DNA from: CALMEC01 sp964531025
GTDB lineage: Bacteria; Actinomycetota; Thermoleophilia; Miltoncostaeales; Miltoncostaeaceae
Length of the DNA stretch: 64,000 nucleotides
Assembly: GCA_964531025.1 (NCBI GenBank)
Contig: CAZHDY010000003.1
Location: forward strand, 1-64,000
Reading direction: 5' to 3'
Within the stretch, counting starts at the first letter, position 1. Each line of letters starts with the position of its first letter. Shown here one piece after another: positions 45,133 through 53,013 of the stretch. Under the pieces are notes generated by a model. The model worked only from the letters and a program-made list of their open reading frames with translations. It was not told where the DNA came from and made no database searches. Both the position numbers and the translations under genes were made by a program.

Positions 45133-45333
45133 TCACCTGTCGTCGAATCCGTGCTGGCGCATACGAGCCACGGCGTCCTTCCTCCACCGGGTGGCCACTG
45201 GGCGTCGACGCCAACAGTACTCGGCCCTTCCCATCGGGGGCAAACAACATGATGTGGCCGCCTTTGCGGTAGTCGACGCGCCATCTTGACGCTCGGCCTT
45301 CCGAATCAGCTTCTTGACGTCCTTGTTGGCCAC
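45133..45333 (-). pseudogene. HicA-like toxin with two compensating frameshifts, locus 1
   Basis: The frame starts VANKDVKKLIRKAERQ and ends RWRKDAVARMRQHGFDDR, both matching the relative at 48341-48704. Between them the family sequence (WRVDYRKGGHIMLFAPDGKG, RVLLASTPSGH) lies in another frame. One base is missing near 45281 (CAAGATGG where CAAGGATGG is expected) and one C is extra near 45195 (CACCCGGTGG). The encoded 66-residue product therefore has about 30 scrambled residues covering the K-G-G-H catalytic-histidine strand, so it should be inactive. Confidence 0.8.
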
Positions 45334-45535
45334 TGATTACTCCGCATGCGCTGCCTTTCAGCCTCGTCGCCCGAGATCTCGGTCGATACGGACGTCTTCG
45401 AAGCCACTCGCATGACCGTAGGTCCTGAGATGATTTGCGACGTGCGACAGTGTGTCGTTCCACGCACGAGCCCGTGTCATATGCACACCGGTCTTGACTG
45501 CCGGAGTGGCGATTACCCTGGCTCTGACGTGACGA

Positions 45536-47002
45536 TCACCATTCCGCATCGTCGCCCACGATGCGCTCGCGGGTTCGGGCCGCGGTTCGGTGGGCCCAGC
45601 CGGTCGTGGCGATGAAGGTCACAGCGACGACCAGCACCCCGCAGATCGCGAGGATCACCCACGCCGGTCGCGCGGCGTCGGACAGGCCCTCCTCGATCGA
45701 CCCGCGCATACCTGCGAAGGCGACCGTTCCGAAGATCGCCACGCCCAGGGCGGTGCCGATCTGGCGTCCGGTGGAGGTCATGGCCGATGCGAGGCCGGCC
45801 TGGGTGCGCGGCATCCCCGCCACCGCGGCGTTGGTGATCGGCACGTTGAGAAGCCCCCAGCCGATCCCGAGGATCCCGTAGACCAGCCCGAGGATCCAGA
45901 GACTGGTGTGGTCGCCGGCGCCGACGAGCATGAGGCCGCTCACGGCCATGGCGAGGCCGCCGATCGTCATCGGGAGACGCGTGCCGCGCGCGGCCACCAT
46001 GCGTCCGGCGATCGGTGCCGACACCGCCACGACTATGGCCAGTGGCAGGGTCATGAGCCCGGCCTCCAGCGCCGTCATGTGGCGCACCTGCTGGAGGTAG
46101 AGCGTGTTCAGGAACAGGAACCCGGCGGTGGCGCCGAACACCACGATGGCCGAGACGATGGCGCCCGAGAACGGGGCGCTGCGGAAGAAGCGCAGGTCGA
46201 TCATGGGCTCGCGCCGCCGTGCCTCCCAGACGATGAGCAGAACGAACGCACAGGCCGAGATCGCGAAGCAGCCGATCGTGCGACCCGAATCCCAGCCCCA
46301 GCCGCGCCCCTCGATGAGCCCGAGCGTCAGTGTGGCGAGAAAGACGAAGATGAACAGCTGGGCGCCTGGGTCGACGCGCCGAGGTCGCTCGTCACGCGTC
46401 TCGGGGACGAAGCGCGCGGTGAGCACGATGGCCAGGAGGCACACGGGGACGTTCAGCCAGAAGATCGCCTCCCACCCGATCGTCGCCACACTCAGACCAC
46501 CGACCACCGGGCCCATCGCCATGCTCACCCCCATCGCGATGCCCCACAGGCCGATGGCGCGGGCACGTTCCTTCGGCTGGGTGAAGACGTTGCTGATGAT
46601 CGAGAGCGCCACCGGGTTCAGCATCGCGCCGCCGACCGCCTGCAGCATGCGCGCGGCGATGAGGGCCTCGGGCGTCGGCGCCAGCGAGCAGAGCACGGAC
46701 CCCACGCCGAAGGTGAGCAGGCCGGTCTGGAAGACGCGCCGCCTGCCCAGGCGATCGCCCAGCGATCCGCCCAGCATGAGGAGGCTCGCCACCACCAGCG
46801 TGTAGGCGTCGATGACCCACTGCAGCTGCGAGGGCGACGCACCCAGGTCGGTGCGGATCGAGGGCAGCGCCACGTTGACCGCGAAGATGTCGACGCCGAC
46901 GATGAAGAGGCTGAGGCAGCACGACGCCAGCACCACGTTGCGCTGCGGGGCGGTCAGGTCGTCGACCGATCGGGGGCGACTTTGGGTGGAGGCCGGGGTC
47001 AT
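45536..47002 (-). CDS. MFS multidrug efflux transporter (DHA2/EmrB-QacA type)
   Basis: A 488-residue transporter with about 14 membrane helices. Family motifs are LFIVGVDIFAVNVALPSIRT (helix 1), GGSLGDRLGRRRVFQTGLLT (motif A) and ARMLQAVGGAMLNPVALSII (motif B/C region). It probably exports hydrophobic drugs or metabolites using the proton gradient. ATG at 47000-47002 overlaps the MarR stop by four bases, so it is expressed from the MarR promoter and presumably induced when MarR releases its operator. Confidence 0.92.
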   Translation of the reverse strand: MTPASTQSRPRSVDDLTAPQRNVVLASCCLSLFIVGVDIFAVNVALPSIRTDLGASPSQLQWVIDAYTLVVASLLMLGGSLGDRLGRRRVFQTGLLTFGVGSVLCSLAPTPEALIAARMLQAVGGAMLNPVALSIISNVFTQPKERARAIGLWGIAMGVSMAMGPVVGGLSVATIGWEAIFWLNVPVCLLAIVLTARFVPETRDERPRRVDPGAQLFIFVFLATLTLGLIEGRGWGWDSGRTIGCFAISACAFVLLIVWEARRREPMIDLRFFRSAPFSGAIVSAIVVFGATAGFLFLNTLYLQQVRHMTALEAGLMTLPLAIVVAVSAPIAGRMVAARGTRLPMTIGGLAMAVSGLMLVGAGDHTSLWILGLVYGILGIGWGLLNVPITNAAVAGMPRTQAGLASAMTSTGRQIGTALGVAIFGTVAFAGMRGSIEEGLSDAARPAWVILAICGVLVVAVTFIATTGWAHRTAARTRERIVGDDAEW

Positions 47003-47454
47003 GCCTCGGCCGCCACGCGGAGGATCTCGAGCAGGTCGGCCAGCTGGGCCAGCTGATCGTCGTCCAGGGCGGAGAACGCCGGCGGTGCCACCGTGGGGTC
47101 GTCGGTCACGGCGCGCACGGCACGGACGCCCTCCTCGGTGATGGTGACGTACTTGATGCGGCCATCGGAGTGGTGGGGACGTCGCTCCACCAGAGCGAGC
47201 GCCTCGAGGTCGTTGATGATCCCCGTCATCGCCGAGGCGTCGACCCCCATCCGGGCGGCCAGGTCGCGCTGGGTCACGTCGGCGATGGCCACGCGGCGCA
47301 GAGCACGGAAGCGGCTGAACGGGATGTCGATCACCCGGCTGATCCGCGCACGCGACTCGGCGGCGTGGTCGCGGACGAGGCTGTTCATGGTGAACCAGAC
47401 CTCGGCGGCCGTGGGCGCTTCGGCGGAACTCGCGGACGTTTTCCTTGTGGACAT
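46999..47454 (-). CDS. MarR-family transcriptional regulator
   Basis: A 151-residue winged-helix repressor: VTQRDLAARMGVDASAMTGI, the wing RRPHHSDGRIKYVTITEEGV, and N- and C-terminal dimerisation helices. The ATG at 47452-47454 is preferred to an upstream start because the TACAAT -10-like element lies six bases before it and the upstream frame overlaps the operator. It controls the adjoining MFS gene and itself, as is usual for MarR-transporter pairs. Confidence 0.9.
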   Translation of the reverse strand: MSTRKTSASSAEAPTAAEVWFTMNSLVRDHAAESRARISRVIDIPFSRFRALRRVAIADVTQRDLAARMGVDASAMTGIINDLEALALVERRPHHSDGRIKYVTITEEGVRAVRAVTDDPTVAPPAFSALDDDQLAQLADLLEILRVAAEA

Positions 47455-47460
47455 ACAATG

Positions 47461-47475
47461 ATTGTACTCGTACAA
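47461..47475 (-). promoter_or_regulatory. MarR operator overlapping a leaderless promoter
   Basis: TTGTAC-TC-GTACAA (47462-47475), perfect six-base arms. The reverse-strand TACAAT (47461-47466) serves as -10 and is followed by six bases and the MarR ATG. Binding of MarR here would block RNA polymerase directly. Confidence 0.65.
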
Positions 47476-47563
47476 AGAATTGTCACGCCCCAGCGAGACG
47501 CAAGGAAGAGCCCAGGAAATCCGCAACTGGCCTGGTCCAGACGTGTCCCCGGTATCGATCGGT

Positions 47564-47616
47564 GTTTCTCGAACGGCGCCGTTTCTCGTTGCGAGAAACG
47601 GCGCCGTTCGAGAAAC
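47564..47616. repeat. Perfect 25-bp inverted repeat with 3-base loop
   Basis: Arms 47564-47588 and 47592-47616 are perfectly complementary; the loop is TTG. Each arm itself contains GTTTCTCG twice, around a central AACGGCGCC. The structure lies in the 370-base gap (47455-47825) between marR and the small genes at 47826, which otherwise holds no supported gene. No U-tract follows. It could be a transcription barrier between divergent and convergent units, a cruciform or a remnant of a palindromic mobile element. Confidence 0.85.
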
Positions 47617-47825
47617 AACCGAGCCATCGTGCCCGGTTCGTCACGAAGCCGACGTGCAGGCGCTCGGGCGAAACGTGCTGTGCACTGCCCTGGATGGGTG
47701 GAGACCCTTGTGTACTCGAACGCCACCGCCACACCGCATGACAGAGCCGCCGACTTCAACAAACACCTGAAGCGATCAGCGCACTCGCGATGATCGGCCG
47801 GACATCGGCGATACCCGGTGCGGCT

Positions 47826-48071
47826 TTATGCGGCGGCGTTGTTCACGCAGGTAGCGGCGGCGTCGATGAGCGCGGCACGCGCGATCTCCTGGGCCTTGGC
47901 GGCGCTGATGTCGGCCTCGATCCCAGCGGCCATCGTGAGTCCGTCATCTCCCCTACCGATCGCCGGATCCAGGAAGCGACCGTCACGAGAAACCTCGATG
48001 TGGATACGGACGAGCGTATCGTCGTCGACAGGCCCGGGGGCCGGGACGAGAACGAATACATCGCGGATCAT
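47826..48071 (-). CDS. Third member of the small HicA-partner family
   Basis: An 81-residue protein (MIRDVFVLVPAPGPVDDDTL) ending with ADISAAKAQEIARAALIDAA, aligning over its length with the 48093-48335 and 44885-45127 proteins, notably at DP..., the V/A-G-hydrophobic-x-A-D strand and the Ala-rich final helix. It begins 21 bases after the 48093 gene stop and is probably the last gene of the locus-2 transcript. Identity to the others is low; a diverged duplicate is the simplest explanation. Confidence 0.6.
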   Translation of the reverse strand: MIRDVFVLVPAPGPVDDDTLVRIHIEVSRDGRFLDPAIGRGDDGLTMAAGIEADISAAKAQEIARAALIDAAATCVNNAAA

Positions 48072-48092
48072 GATCAGTAGTGGCGCCCGGTT

Positions 48093-48335
48093 CTACGCGG
48101 CGGCGCGGGCTAACGCGGACGCGATCGCGGCGTCCAACGCGGTCGAAACCGTCGTGTAGGCCTGGTCATAGGTATCTGCCTGTACGCCCACCGACACGCC
48201 CACTTCATTCCTGCCGCCAGAGCAGACGGGATCGATCACTCCCGGGGCGTTCACCATCGCCACATGGATCTCATCCAGCGCATCCGCGGGAACGACCCCC
48301 GGCCATGCCCTGTCGATGGAAATCTCGAACTCCAC
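48093..48335 (-). CDS. 80-residue partner protein of a HicA-like toxin, locus 2
   Basis: From GTG at 48333-48335 it encodes EFEISIDRAWPGVVPADALD, then VGVSVGVQADTYDQAYTTVS and an Ala-rich C-terminus, the same length as and strongly similar to the 44885-45127 protein. It follows the interrupted HicA-like gene with five bases between. Retention of the intact partner beside a dead toxin suggests the partner is a harmless or beneficial antitoxin-like regulator. Confidence 0.72.
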   Translation of the reverse strand: MEFEISIDRAWPGVVPADALDEIHVAMVNAPGVIDPVCSGGRNEVGVSVGVQADTYDQAYTTVSTALDAAIASALARAAA

Positions 48336-48340
48336 GCCGA

Positions 48341-48704
48341 TCACCTGTCTTCGAATCCATGCTTGCGCATCCGGGCCACCGCATCCCGCCTCCAGCGGGG
48401 GCTGCTCGGTGTCGATGCCAACGTTACCGAGATGAGTGGTGCCACGGATTCGCGGCGTGGTGCGTGCCCCCGGTGGCGCGGATGCGCCACCGGACACCTC
48501 GGAAAGGACACCACCCTGACCGTCGGTGTCCGGCGGCGCCCCGCATCCACCGATGACGCGCCCCACATCCACGATCCCATGGCACCACTCATCAGCCTCT
48601 CCATCAGATGCACAGAGCATGACGTGGCCGCCCTTCAGGTACGTCACCCTCCACCCTTGCCGCTCCGCCTGCCGGATCAGCTTCCTGACGTCCTTGTTGG
48701 CCAC
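48341..48704 (-). pseudogene. HicA-like toxin interrupted by a small inverted-repeat element, locus 2
   Basis: The 5' part reads VANKDVRKLIRQAERQGWRV then YLKGGHVMLCASDGE, an intact HicA-like start with the G-G-H strand. The 3' part, SVTLASTPSSPRWRRDAVAR and MRKHGFEDR, is in another frame after a 163-bp insertion (48431-48593). Without the insertion the product would be a HicA-type mRNA interferase of about 70 residues, as at locus 1. In the present state the 5' frame reads through into a different frame of the partner gene, producing an unnatural fusion. Confidence 0.82.
48431..48593. mobile_element. MITE-like inverted-repeat element inserted in a HicA-like gene
   Basis: Terminal inverted repeats GATGAGTGGTGCCA (48431-48444) and TGGCACCACTCATC (48580-48593) are perfect over 14 bases, with weaker complementarity continuing inward. 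An internal ten-base-arm hairpin CCGGTGGCGC/GCGCCACCGG (48470-48493) is also present. There is no coding capacity. It lies exactly where the HicA-like frame is broken. No obvious target-site duplication was found. Confidence 0.7.
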
Positions 48705-49016
48705 TCCCGTGACGGTATGCCGCAACGTCCTTCGTGACTGCCTCGAGATGTATCGCTTCTCCAACGAGTTCGCTCCAAAGTCACGATGCGTCGTCGGCGC
48801 GTCCGCAGACTGTCCGGCACAGGGTTCCCGTGCCGAGGAATGGCGGTATCACGGGGTTCCGCCTCCTTCCCATGCATGCGTCCTCAGAACGCGGTACCTT
48901 GCCGGTGTCAAACGCGCTTTACTCCCTCCGCACGCGGACCGATCAAGGAGCGTATGGAACCCCGAAGTACCGACACACCTCGACGCCGTTACCGCGATGG
49001 CGAGGTGTGCAGCTAA
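48705..49016. other. Intergenic region
   Basis: 312 bases between the HicA-like pseudogene start (reverse) and the first DUF21/CBS gene (forward). No supported gene; presumably carries the two divergent promoters, but no clear hexamers were seen. Confidence 0.5.
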
Positions 49017-50462
49017 GTGATCTGGATCCTCTCGATCCTCCTGGGCCTCGTGATCATCCTCGTGATCACCGCGGCCACCGCATACTTCGTGGCGCAGGAG
49101 TTCGCCTACATGTCGGTGGACCGTGCCGCACTGACCGCGGCCGCCACCAACGGTGACGCCGGGGCGGCGCGCGCCCTCACCATCACCCGGCGCACGTCGT
49201 TCCTGCTGTCGGGCGCGCAGCTCGGCATCACCGTCACCGGCCTGCTCGTCGGCTACGTAGCCGAACCGCTCATCGGATCGGCCATCGGCGACGCACTGGG
49301 CGGCGTGGACGTGCCGCGCGGCGTGGGCATCGCCGTGGGCACCGTGCTGGCCCTGATCCTGTCGACGTTCATCCAGATGCTCTTCGGCGAGCTCTTCCCG
49401 AAGAACCTCTCCATCTCGAACCCTCAGCCGATCGCCACGTCGCTGGCGCCCTCCACGCGCTGGTACCTGCTCATCTTCGGGCCCATCGTGAAGGTGTTCG
49501 ACGGAGCCTCCAACCTGCTGCTTCGGGCGCTGCGGATCGATCCGGTGCACGACGTCGAGTACTCGGCCACCCGCGGCGACCTGGAGCACATCGTCGCCGA
49601 CTCGCGTGAGAGCGGCGACATCCGGCCCGAGCTGTCGCTGCTTCTGGACCGCATCCTCGACTTCCCCGACCAGACCGTGGAGCACGCCATGATCCCGCGT
49701 GCGCGGGCCGGCGTCGTCGACCCCGAGACCACCATCCGCGAGGTGCGCGAGCTCATGGCCACCGGGCACACGCGCTACCCGGTCGTGGATGAGGACGACG
49801 TCATCGGTATGGTGGCCCTCACCGACCTCCTGGACGTCACCGACGACGCGGTTCTGGACCGCCCGGTGACCGACGTCATGAGCGCACCGCTCCTCATCCC
49901 CACCACCATGCGCCTTCCCGACGCGCTCGTGACCCTGGCCGGCCGCACGCGCCGGCTGGCGTGCGTCATCGACGAGTACGGGGGCTTCGCCGGGGTGCTG
50001 GCCCGCGAGGACCTTGCCGAGGAGATCGTCGGCGAGATCACCGACGAGCACGACCCCGAGCCGCAGGTCGATCCCTACCAGCGCCGCCTGGACGGGTCGT
50101 GGCTCCTTCCCGGTGACATGCCCTACGACGAGGTCGAACGCATCCTGGATGTCGAGCTCCCCGAGGGCGACTACGAGACCCTCGCCGGCGTGGTCATCGC
50201 CCGCTTCGGCAGCCTGCCCCGCGTCGGGCAGGAGGTGCGGCTGCTCCTTGAAGGTGACCCCGCCGACTTCGCCCTGGCCGACGAGATCACGGGAGACGTC
50301 CTGGTGCTGCAGGTGCTGAAGGTCGAGCGCCACGTGCCCTCGCTGGTGCGCGTGCGGGTGCTGCCCGTCGAGGAGGCCGGCATCCCCGAGGATCTGCGCG
50401 GCCCCGACGGCACCACGGTTCGCCGCCCCGCCGAGTTCGCCGAGGGCGGTGAGGACGAATGA
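49017..50462 (+). CDS. DUF21/CBS-pair/CorC-HlyC membrane protein (CNNM-like), gene 1
   Basis: A 481-residue protein of the hemolysin-like/CNNM family, linked to magnesium or other divalent cation efflux. Order: DUF21 membrane region with about four helices (ILSILLGLVIILVITAATAY; SFLLSGAQLGITVTGLLVGY), LFGELFPKN signature, two CBS domains (MIPRARAGVVDPETTIREVR; ACVIDEYGGFAGVLAREDLA), then a CorC/HlyC C-terminal domain (DGSWLLPGDMPYDEVERIL). GTG start at 49017. Its stop overlaps the next, related gene by four bases. Confidence 0.92.
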   Translation: MIWILSILLGLVIILVITAATAYFVAQEFAYMSVDRAALTAAATNGDAGAARALTITRRTSFLLSGAQLGITVTGLLVGYVAEPLIGSAIGDALGGVDVPRGVGIAVGTVLALILSTFIQMLFGELFPKNLSISNPQPIATSLAPSTRWYLLIFGPIVKVFDGASNLLLRALRIDPVHDVEYSATRGDLEHIVADSRESGDIRPELSLLLDRILDFPDQTVEHAMIPRARAGVVDPETTIREVRELMATGHTRYPVVDEDDVIGMVALTDLLDVTDDAVLDRPVTDVMSAPLLIPTTMRLPDALVTLAGRTRRLACVIDEYGGFAGVLAREDLAEEIVGEITDEHDPEPQVDPYQRRLDGSWLLPGDMPYDEVERILDVELPEGDYETLAGVVIARFGSLPRVGQEVRLLLEGDPADFALADEITGDVLVLQVLKVERHVPSLVRVRVLPVEEAGIPEDLRGPDGTTVRRPAEFAEGGEDE

Positions 50463-51472
50463 GCCCCGTCGTCGTGGTCATCGCCACCATCGCCATCATC
50501 GCCCTGTCGGCCGTGTTCGTGGCCGTCGAATTCTCACTGATCGCGGCACGCCGCCACCGGTTGGAGGAGGCCGCCCTCACCAGCCGCTCGGCGCGCGCCG
50601 CGGTGCGCAACTCGGCCGAGCTCACCGTCGTGCTGGCCGGATCCCAGCTGGGCATCACCGCCTGCACGCTGGCGCTCGGTGCCATCACCAAACCCGCCGT
50701 GCACCACTGGCTGCAGGGGCCGCTCGACGACCTGGGCATGCCGACATGGGTCGCCGACGCGTCGTCGTTCCTGCTGGCGCTCGCCATCGTCACCTTCCTG
50801 CACCTCGTGATCGGCGAGATGGCGCCGAAGTCGTGGGCCATCGCCCACCCCGAGCGGTCGGCCATCATGCTGGCGGCGCCCATGCGGGCGTTCATGTGGG
50901 TGTTCCGGCCCATTCTCAACTGGCTGAACGAGGCCGCCAACTGGTGCGTGCGGAAGGTCGGCATCACGCCGGTGGACGAGGCGGCATCCGGCCAGGACCG
51001 CGACGCGCTGCGACATCTGGTGGAGCACTCGGCCAACGTGGGCGCGCTCGACGCCGGCTACTCGCGCTGGCTGTCGGACGCCCTCGACCTCGAGAGCGCC
51101 ACCATCGGCGACCTGCTGCGCCCCGGCTCGCCCCCCGCGGCGCTTCCCACCGACGCCACCGCCGGCGACGTGCGGGCGCTGGCCAAGCGGTCGGGCCACA
51201 TGCGCATCCTGCTCCACGAGCCGGGCGCACCCAACGAGATCTCGGGCGTGGTCCACGTGAGGGACGTGCTCTTGGCCGACGACGACGCACCGGTGACCGC
51301 ACAGGCCCGACGGCCCTTCCACCTCATCACCACCACCCCGATCTCGTCCGGGCTCGAACAGATGCGCGGCAAGCGCCAGCACCTGGCGGTGGTGACCGAT
51401 CAGGCCGGCCACTACCGCGGCGTGGTCACCCTCGCGGACCTCCTGCGCAAGCTCTTCCCCGCCGCGGCCTGA
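50459..51472 (+). CDS. DUF21/CBS membrane protein, gene 2
   Basis: Second, shorter family member (337 residues) with the DUF21 region (IAIIALSAVFVAVEFSLIAA, GSQLGITACTLALGAI, LVIGEMAPKSWAIAHPE) and a degenerate CBS pair, but without the C-terminal CorC/HlyC domain. Tandem pairs of a long and short paralogue are common in actinobacteria and may form a heterodimer. It overlaps the first gene (ATGA) and is followed at once by a decayed rhodanese sequence. Confidence 0.92.
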   Translation: MSPVVVVIATIAIIALSAVFVAVEFSLIAARRHRLEEAALTSRSARAAVRNSAELTVVLAGSQLGITACTLALGAITKPAVHHWLQGPLDDLGMPTWVADASSFLLALAIVTFLHLVIGEMAPKSWAIAHPERSAIMLAAPMRAFMWVFRPILNWLNEAANWCVRKVGITPVDEAASGQDRDALRHLVEHSANVGALDAGYSRWLSDALDLESATIGDLLRPGSPPAALPTDATAGDVRALAKRSGHMRILLHEPGAPNEISGVVHVRDVLLADDDAPVTAQARRPFHLITTTPISSGLEQMRGKRQHLAVVTDQAGHYRGVVTLADLLRKLFPAAA

Positions 51473-51480
51473 CGTCGGCC

Positions 51481-51759
51481 ATCGACCGCGCCCTGGCCGC
51501 GCCCGGCCCCCAGAGCCAGCGTGACGCTCACGGGGCCATCGAGCGCAACCACCTCGAGTGGCGCCTCGACCCCACCGGCGAGTGGACGCACCCGGATGTC
51601 GCCGTCCACGAGGGGCCCATCGTGGTCTTCTGCCAGGAGGGCTACTCGTCCCGCCTCGCGGTGGCCTCGCTGGTGGACATCGGCGTCGAGGATGTCCACG
51701 GCATAAAGGGCGGCTTCGCGGCCTGGATCGCGGCCGGGCTGCCGGTCATGTCACTCTGA
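51481..51759 (+). pseudogene. Start-less rhodanese domain remnant
   Basis: In frame directly after the DUF21/CBS gene: RALAAPGPQSQRDAHGAIER, NHLEWRLDPTGEWTHPDV, IVVFCQEGYSSRLAVASLVD and HGIKGGFAAWIAAGLPVMSL, i.e. the rhodanese active-site loop with Cys in CQEGYSS and the conserved GGFAAW end. There is no ATG, GTG or TTG suitable as a start, the first beta strand (LVDxR) is absent, and a short deletion lies in HGAI-ERN. It is a 5'-truncated gene, unless translated by readthrough from the preceding gene. Confidence 0.7.
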
Positions 51760-51850
51760 CGACGGCGGCGGAGCTGGAGGGTGCCGCCGGGTCGGACCCG
51801 CATCGACGGATCGAACGCCGCGGCACCCCACGCGCACATCGGACCGCCGG

Positions 51851-51884
51851 GGCGATGGCGTTTTTGACCCAGGGCGCCATCGCC
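51851..51884 (+). terminator. Hairpin downstream of the DUF21/rhodanese unit, 1
   Basis: Ten-base perfect stem GGCGATGGCG/CGCCATCGCC with a 14-base loop that contains TTTTT. It lies about 90 bases after the rhodanese stop, in a 408-base region (51760-52167) without a supported gene. It may act as a terminator, though the T run is in the loop rather than after the stem. Confidence 0.4.
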
Positions 51885-51894
51885 ACGGCGATTC

Positions 51895-51924
51895 GCGTCC
51901 CGCCTCCCTTGCATGGCGGGACGC
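51895..51924 (+). terminator. Hairpin downstream of the DUF21/rhodanese unit, 2
   Basis: Ten-base perfect stem GCGTCCCGCC/GGCGGGACGC with a ten-base loop, 11 bases after the previous hairpin. Tandem hairpins between converging units (forward DUF21 genes, reverse DUF3349-like gene) suggest a bidirectional stop. No U-tract. Confidence 0.4.
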
Positions 51925-52167
51925 CCGTCGTGAGTGCCGACACCGCAGGACTAAGGCAGGTCGGCGTCTCACGTCGGGATCTCGGGGCCTAGGGTTCCGT
52001 GCCGGATCCGCTGTGCGGTCCGGATCTCACCGGGGCCAGGTCGTGTGGCTCGGCGCGGGAGGCGATCGGGGCGCCAGAGCCCACGCTGCCACGACGGGCG
52101 CCTCGTGCAGGCGCGTCGCGGGGGCGTTCCGCCCGCCACATCATCAGGGAATGCGCGACCCGGGTCA

Positions 52168-52476
52168 TCACGCCACCTCCGCCAGTGGCCAGCCGGCCGA
52201 CGCGAGACGTCCGGCGACGCGGTATCGGTCGATGGAGGCCACGTTGTCGGGTGGTGACTCGGTCACGATCGTGAGCATCACCTCGTCGGGTGGCGACATA
52301 TCGGTCGCCATCTCGGGCATCGCCGTCATCAGAGAGCCCATCTCCTCGGCTGTGAGCCGCTCTCCGAGTACGCACATGAGGCCGGGTCGATCGGTGTTTG
52401 GAACACCGTCGGGGTAGGCGGAGCGCACCCAGGCCAGCGCACGCTCGACGAACACTCCTTGATATGTGGAGGGCAT
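52168..52476 (-). CDS. DUF3349-like small protein, copy 3
   Basis: Third 102-residue paralogue: GVFVERALAWVRSAYPDGVP, LMCVLGERLTAEEMGSLMTA and YRVAGRLASAGWPLAEVA. ATG at 52474-52476 follows GGAAGGAACACACA, nearly the same leader as copies 1 and 2, although it lies about 33 kb away. It carries a longer acidic/Met-rich middle (MPEMATDMSPPDEVMLTIVT). Function unknown. Confidence 0.8.
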   Translation of the reverse strand: MPSTYQGVFVERALAWVRSAYPDGVPNTDRPGLMCVLGERLTAEEMGSLMTAMPEMATDMSPPDEVMLTIVTESPPDNVASIDRYRVAGRLASAGWPLAEVA

Positions 52477-53013
52477 TGTGTGTTCCTTCCGTTGCCATCT
52501 GCTCAGGTTCAACGACGCACCGGGTCGGGCGGCCCGGCCGTCCGCGTCAGGCTCCGGATGGCGCGGGGGAAACGCCATCGGGAGACCTGTCCATCCCTCC
52601 GCTGCCCGACCCGTCGAGACCACCACGACCCGACATCCGTCAATCCAGTGAGCGGCGGAGGGATGACTTTTGGGACCTTGCTTACCCATGGCGAAACCCT
52701 GATCGGGAATCGATTCCCGTTGCACGTACCCGCAGACAAACCGAGCGGTGACGTGCTTGGCCCGATGTCCAGAGGCCGGCTCAGGTGGAGGATTTCCGTG
52801 ATTTTGTGCGTGTCGATCCGCGATCTGCGCCGTGTACCGCCGGTTGACGACACTCCCTCACAGTGAGGGACGATCCGGCATCGGGCTCGGTGTCTGCCCC
52901 GTGCCCGCCCGGCGGATAGGCTCTTCCTCGGTGCGTCGCGTGGAAGAACAGCGGTCCCGGGTGACCTCGCTCTCCGCGATGTCCGCCGCCGGAATACCGA
53001 TCAGGGGCTCCGC
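52477..53013. other. Intergenic region with two palindromes
   Basis: 537 bases between the divergent DUF3349-like copy 3 and nhaA. No gene is supported. Two perfect palindromes stand out: CGGGAATCGATTCCCG (52704-52719, 16 bases, no loop) and TCCCTCAC-A-GTGAGGGA (52854-52870). The second is directly preceded by TTGACG (52844-52849), a -35-like hexamer, and lies about 145 bases before the NhaA start, so it may be an operator. Confidence 0.5.

Noticed and set aside
52844..52872. TTGACG plus downstream palindrome as a full sigma-70 promoter for nhaA
   Set aside because: No acceptable -10 hexamer 16-18 bases downstream; kept only as a possible operator in the intergenic entry.
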